From positions 124,001 to 188,000 of the forward strand of contig NZ_JADBGI010000005.1 in the NCBI RefSeq assembly GCF_014892575.1: DNA of 64,000 nt, given 5' to 3'. Positions 61,684-64,000 of this stretch are shown in pieces. Every line of letters begins with the position of its first letter. Position 1 is the stretch's first letter. The position numbers were made by a program, and so were the translations under genes. The notes under the pieces are model-generated. The model was not told the origin of the DNA, searched no databases, and was given only the letters and a program-made list of their open reading frames with translations. This DNA is from Nocardiopsis coralli. Its GTDB lineage: Bacteria > Actinomycetota > Actinomycetes > Streptosporangiales > Streptosporangiaceae.

Positions 61684-62085
61684 GTGACAGCCACCGACAG
61701 GGCACTGGAGTTGGTCGAGGTCGCCGCCGAGGCCGCCTCCGACAAGCTCGCCCAGGAGATCGTCGCCTACGACGTCAGCGACCAGCTCATCATCACCGAC
61801 GCCTTCGTGCTCTGCTCGGCGCCCAACGACCGCCAGGTGCGTTCGATCGTGGACGAGGTCGAGGAACAGCTGCGCGTGAAGTCCGGGGCCAAGCCGGTGC
61901 GCCGCGAGGGCGAGCGCGACGGGCGCTGGGTCCTGCTGGACTACGCCGACATCGTCGTGCACATCCAGCACGAGGAGGAGCGGGGTTACTACGGCCTCGA
62001 GCGCCTCTGGAAGGACTGCCCCGAGATCGACCTGCCCGAGAGCGCGCGCGGCACCGAGCGCACCCCTGAAGACGAAGACGCCTGA
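61684..62085 (+). CDS. rsfS: ribosomal silencing factor RsfS
   Basis: A 133-residue RsfS/Iojap protein that binds L14 and blocks subunit joining during starvation. The conserved DVSDQLIITDAFVLCSAPNDRQV and the DGRWVLLDYADIVVHI region are clear, and the length is normal with a short acidic tail. GTG 61684 begins 17 nt after nadD, in the usual nadD-rsfS operon. Confidence 0.95.
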   Translation: MTATDRALELVEVAAEAASDKLAQEIVAYDVSDQLIITDAFVLCSAPNDRQVRSIVDEVEEQLRVKSGAKPVRREGERDGRWVLLDYADIVVHIQHEEERGYYGLERLWKDCPEIDLPESARGTERTPEDEDA

Positions 62086-62114
62086 TCCGCGGACCGGGAG
62101 AAGAGACACACCAC

Positions 62115-62738
62115 GTGAGTGACACCCCTCGTGTGCTGTTCTGGCGGCACGGACGTACCTCCTGGAACGTGGAGAACCGTTTCCAGGGACAGACCGACAT
62201 CGGGCTCGACCGGGTCGGGCACGCGCAGGCCGAGCGCGCCGCAGGCCTGCTCGCCACGCTCGGCCCGGACCTCGTCGTAGCCTCCGACCTCGAGCGCGCG
62301 GCCGACACCGCCGGCTACCTGGGCCGGGCCGCGGGCCTGGAGGTCGAGTTCGACAAGGGCCTGCGCGAACGCCACGGCGGTTCCTGGGAAGGCCTCACCG
62401 GGCCGGAACTCGCCCGCCGCTGGCCGGTCGAGCACGCACGCATGGACATCCCCGACGGGGAGGACGTCGGCGAGGTCGGCGACCGCATGCAGGCCGCGGT
62501 CGACCGGGCCCTCGCGCGCACGCCCGCCGGCGGGTTGCTGGTCGTCGTGAGCCACGGCGCGGCCCTGCGCATGGCCATCTCCCGGATGCTGGGCGTGCCC
62601 GACGAGCAGCGGGAGATCCTCGGCCCGCTCAGCAACTGCTGCTGGTCCGTGCTGGGGCGCCGGCGCGAGGACTGGCGGCTCCTGGAACACAACGCCGCGA
62701 GCCTGCCCGAACCGGTGGTGCTCAGCGACGACGCGTGA
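62115..62738 (+). CDS. histidine phosphatase (phosphoglycerate mutase-like), possible GpgP
   Basis: A 207-residue histidine phosphatase. The catalytic RHG motif is in FWRHGRTSWN (His12), the second Arg/His pair in SDLERAADTA and VVSHGAALR. The same position after nadD-rsfS holds glucosyl-3-phosphoglycerate phosphatase (GpgP, Rv2419c) in mycobacteria, so that role is possible but not proven from the sequence. GTG 62115 lies 29 nt after rsfS. Confidence 0.85.
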   Translation: MSDTPRVLFWRHGRTSWNVENRFQGQTDIGLDRVGHAQAERAAGLLATLGPDLVVASDLERAADTAGYLGRAAGLEVEFDKGLRERHGGSWEGLTGPELARRWPVEHARMDIPDGEDVGEVGDRMQAAVDRALARTPAGGLLVVVSHGAALRMAISRMLGVPDEQREILGPLSNCCWSVLGRRREDWRLLEHNAASLPEPVVLSDDA

Positions 62739-62821
62739 CCGGGGTCCGTGCCTGATCCGGCGGCGGGTCGGAGCTTGCCCGGAGCTCCGATCGTGGGTTT
62801 GCGGCGCTCCGGTGCTCTCGT

Positions 62822-62851
62822 TTCGACGTCGGCGCCGGATTCCGCTAGAGT
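62822..62851 (+). promoter_or_regulatory. tRNA-Ala promoter
   Basis: TTCGAC (62822-62827), an 18-bp spacer and TAGAGT (62846-62851) precede the tRNA by about 40 nt. Confidence 0.5.
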
Positions 62852-62892
62852 CTGAGGGGTCGGAACGGGCGCAGCCCACCGGCTCCCGACAC

Positions 62893-62965
62893 GGGGCTAT
62901 GGCGCAGTTGGTAGCGCGCCTCCATGGCATGGAGGAGGTCTGGGGTTCGAATCCCCATAGCTCCA
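62893..62965 (+). tRNA. tRNA-Ala (anticodon GGC)
   Basis: A 73-nt cloverleaf: acceptor GGGGCTA with TAGCTCC (one G-U), D-arm GCGC/GCGC, anticodon loop ATGGCAT on a CCTCC/GGAGG stem, T-arm TGGGG-TTCGAAT-CCCCA, discriminator A. CCA is not encoded. A terminator follows 23 nt later. Confidence 0.96.
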
Positions 62966-62987
62966 CATAGTTCGAGATTTTCGCAAG

Positions 62988-63011
62988 CTGCCCCGCCCGA
63001 CGGCGGGGCAG
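62988..63011 (+). terminator. tRNA-Ala terminator
   Basis: A perfect 10-bp stem (62988-62997 with 63002-63011), tetraloop CGAC, followed by TTTCT. Confidence 0.85.
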
Positions 63012-63038
63012 TTTCTGTGTACGGGCCCTACGCGCCGC

Positions 63039-63764
63039 TCACCGGGTGCTGAGAACCTCGGTGATCTTGCTGTAGAACGGGGCCGGGTCTGCAGCCAGCG
63101 CTTCTTTCACCATCGCGGTCCAGTCGTCGACGATCACTTCGATCGATCCCTCGGACAGCCCGTCGAAGGACCGTCGCGGGACCTCCGCGGGGTCGATCTT
63201 GGGCCCGTCGTAGTCGGCCGTGATGTCGGTGTCGGCAGCTCCGAGGAAGACACCCTGGACCAGGGTGCCCTGGTCGGCGAGTTCGAGGCGCACCCCGTTG
63301 GTCATGTTCCATTCGGCGGCCTTCGCTGCCGCATAAGCTCCGGTGCCCGGCGCGGCGAACCACGACAGCGCCGACAGTACGTTGACGACCGCGCCGCCCC
63401 CGTTGGCTGCCAGGACCGGGCTGAACTCGCGGATGACATCGAGTGTGCCCCAGAAGTGGGTGTCCATCTCGCGGTGCACTTCGGTGAGGTCACCGGTCAC
63501 CAGTGGTGTGCCGGTCGCGACGCCGGCGTTGTTGACCAAGAGCGTCACGTCCTGTGTGCCGGCCGCGGCGGTGACGACTGACCCGTGGTCGAGCAGGTCG
63601 AGCGCCAGCGGCACCACCCGGGGGTCGTCGAAGCCGAGGCTCTCGGTACGGCGCGCCGTGGCGTAGACCTTGCGCGCCCCGCGTTCGAGCAGTTCGAGGA
63701 CGAACTGCCGGCCGATGCCGCGGTTGGCTCCGGTGACGAGGGCGACCTGACCGGTGACGTTCAT
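63039..63764 (-). CDS. short-chain dehydrogenase/reductase
   Basis: A 241-residue classical SDR: TGANRGIG cofactor motif, NNAGV, catalytic Ser in VLSALSWF and YAAAK. It prefers NADP if the Arg in ATARRTES is read as the phosphate contact. ATG 63764 is chosen because GGGGAG lies 8 nt upstream; the longer frame lacks this. It is divergent from a MerR regulator that probably controls it. Codon use is slightly less GC-biased than its neighbours. Confidence 0.87.
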   Translation of the reverse strand: MNVTGQVALVTGANRGIGRQFVLELLERGARKVYATARRTESLGFDDPRVVPLALDLLDHGSVVTAAAGTQDVTLLVNNAGVATGTPLVTGDLTEVHREMDTHFWGTLDVIREFSPVLAANGGGAVVNVLSALSWFAAPGTGAYAAAKAAEWNMTNGVRLELADQGTLVQGVFLGAADTDITADYDGPKIDPAEVPRRSFDGLSEGSIEVIVDDWTAMVKEALAADPAPFYSKITEVLSTR

Positions 63765-63833
63765 ATGTTGACTCCCCAGGTACGTCTTTCGTGTGGAGCG
63801 GGGCTGTGGCTGCCCCGCTCCGGCTAACCTAAA

Positions 63834-63849
63834 AGTTGACGTCGACGTG
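63834..63849. promoter_or_regulatory. palindrome between SDR and MerR genes
   Basis: TTGACGTCGACGTGAA is palindromic at 14 of 16 positions and lies between the divergent starts. It is a candidate MerR operator. A perfect 10-bp hairpin (63795-63804 with 63812-63821) lies in the SDR leader. Confidence 0.45.
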
Positions 63850-63897
63850 AAGGGCAAATCGGGCGTCCGTCACGCCATCACCCGAGGAGGGGCCGGA

Positions 63898-64000
63898 TTG
63901 CGGATCGGCGAGGTCGCACGGCAAGCAGGCGTGAGCACCAGGGCGCTGCGCTATTACGAAGAGCAGGGCCTGCTCGCACCGGCACGAACACACAGTGGTC
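63898..64000 (+). CDS. MerR-family transcriptional regulator, truncated by the window end
   Basis: TTG 63898 with GAGGAGG 7 nt upstream opens a frame that runs off the window. The 34 visible residues, RIGEVARQAGVSTRALRYYE and following EQGLL, are the MerR winged-helix DNA-binding motif. The effector domain is not visible. It is divergent from the SDR gene, the usual target arrangement for this family. Confidence 0.85.
   Translation, partial: MRIGEVARQAGVSTRALRYYEEQGLLAPARTHSG

Overview
The window is high-GC, gene-dense actinobacterial chromosome. Core gene order, two paired clpP genes, a mycothiol-type DsbA-family reductase, IdeR- and ClgR-like operators and very GC-rich third codon positions point to a mycelial actinomycete. 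A Nocardiopsaceae member close to Nocardiopsis is my best guess, but that is an inference from general knowledge and not a database match. There are no rRNA genes, CRISPR arrays, transposases or integrases.

Layout. 1-10.5 kb: metabolic and housekeeping genes (DsbA-like reductase, aldehyde dehydrogenase, rpiB, SpoIIE-type phosphatase, mgtE, an iron-box-linked [2Fe-2S] protein, an ABC exporter with an upstream nucleotidyltransferase) plus two short genes of 51 and 48 codons. 10.5-11.7 kb: a ~127-bp tandem repeat array next to tRNA-Gly and tRNA-Pro. 11.9-16.4 kb: the protein quality-control block tig-clpP1-clpP2-clpX, with a ClgR-like site before clpP1. 16.5-25.4 kb: an accessory block in the place where related actinomycetes usually carry valS. 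It holds a membrane protein, a DUF305 lipoprotein, four tandem secreted LVIVD beta-propeller paralogues each followed by its own hairpin terminator, and a FolC-like Mur ligase.

25.5-44.4 kb: the conserved core run folC-DUF4233-ndk-mreBCD-pbp2-rodA-TIGR03960-TIGR03936-rne-rplU-rpmA-obgE-proB, which covers folate polyglutamylation, NTP balance, lateral wall growth, RNA processing, ribosome assembly and proline synthesis. 44.6-49.4 kb: a BNR-repeat protein paired with a MoaD/ThiS-like protein ending in Gly-Gly, an alpha/beta hydrolase, an SDR and proA. 49.6-60.8 kb: a second accessory block with a secreted beta-helix-like protein, a furanose-type sugar ABC transporter (binding protein, double ATPase, two permeases), a secreted GH2 enzyme with a C-terminal AbfB module, a divergent LacI regulator and an M48 protease. 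61-64 kb: nadD-rsfS-histidine phosphatase, tRNA-Ala, an SDR and a MerR regulator cut by the window end.

The most unusual signals are: (1) the DUF305/LVIVD cluster, whose four propellers keep four histidine motifs that could form a metal site; (2) a dispersed hairpin element with a conserved ~20-nt core and arms that differ between copies yet stay self-complementary, found in the three long tail-to-tail intergenic gaps; (3) the BNR/MoaD-like gene pair; and (4) the FolC-like gene divergent from folC.
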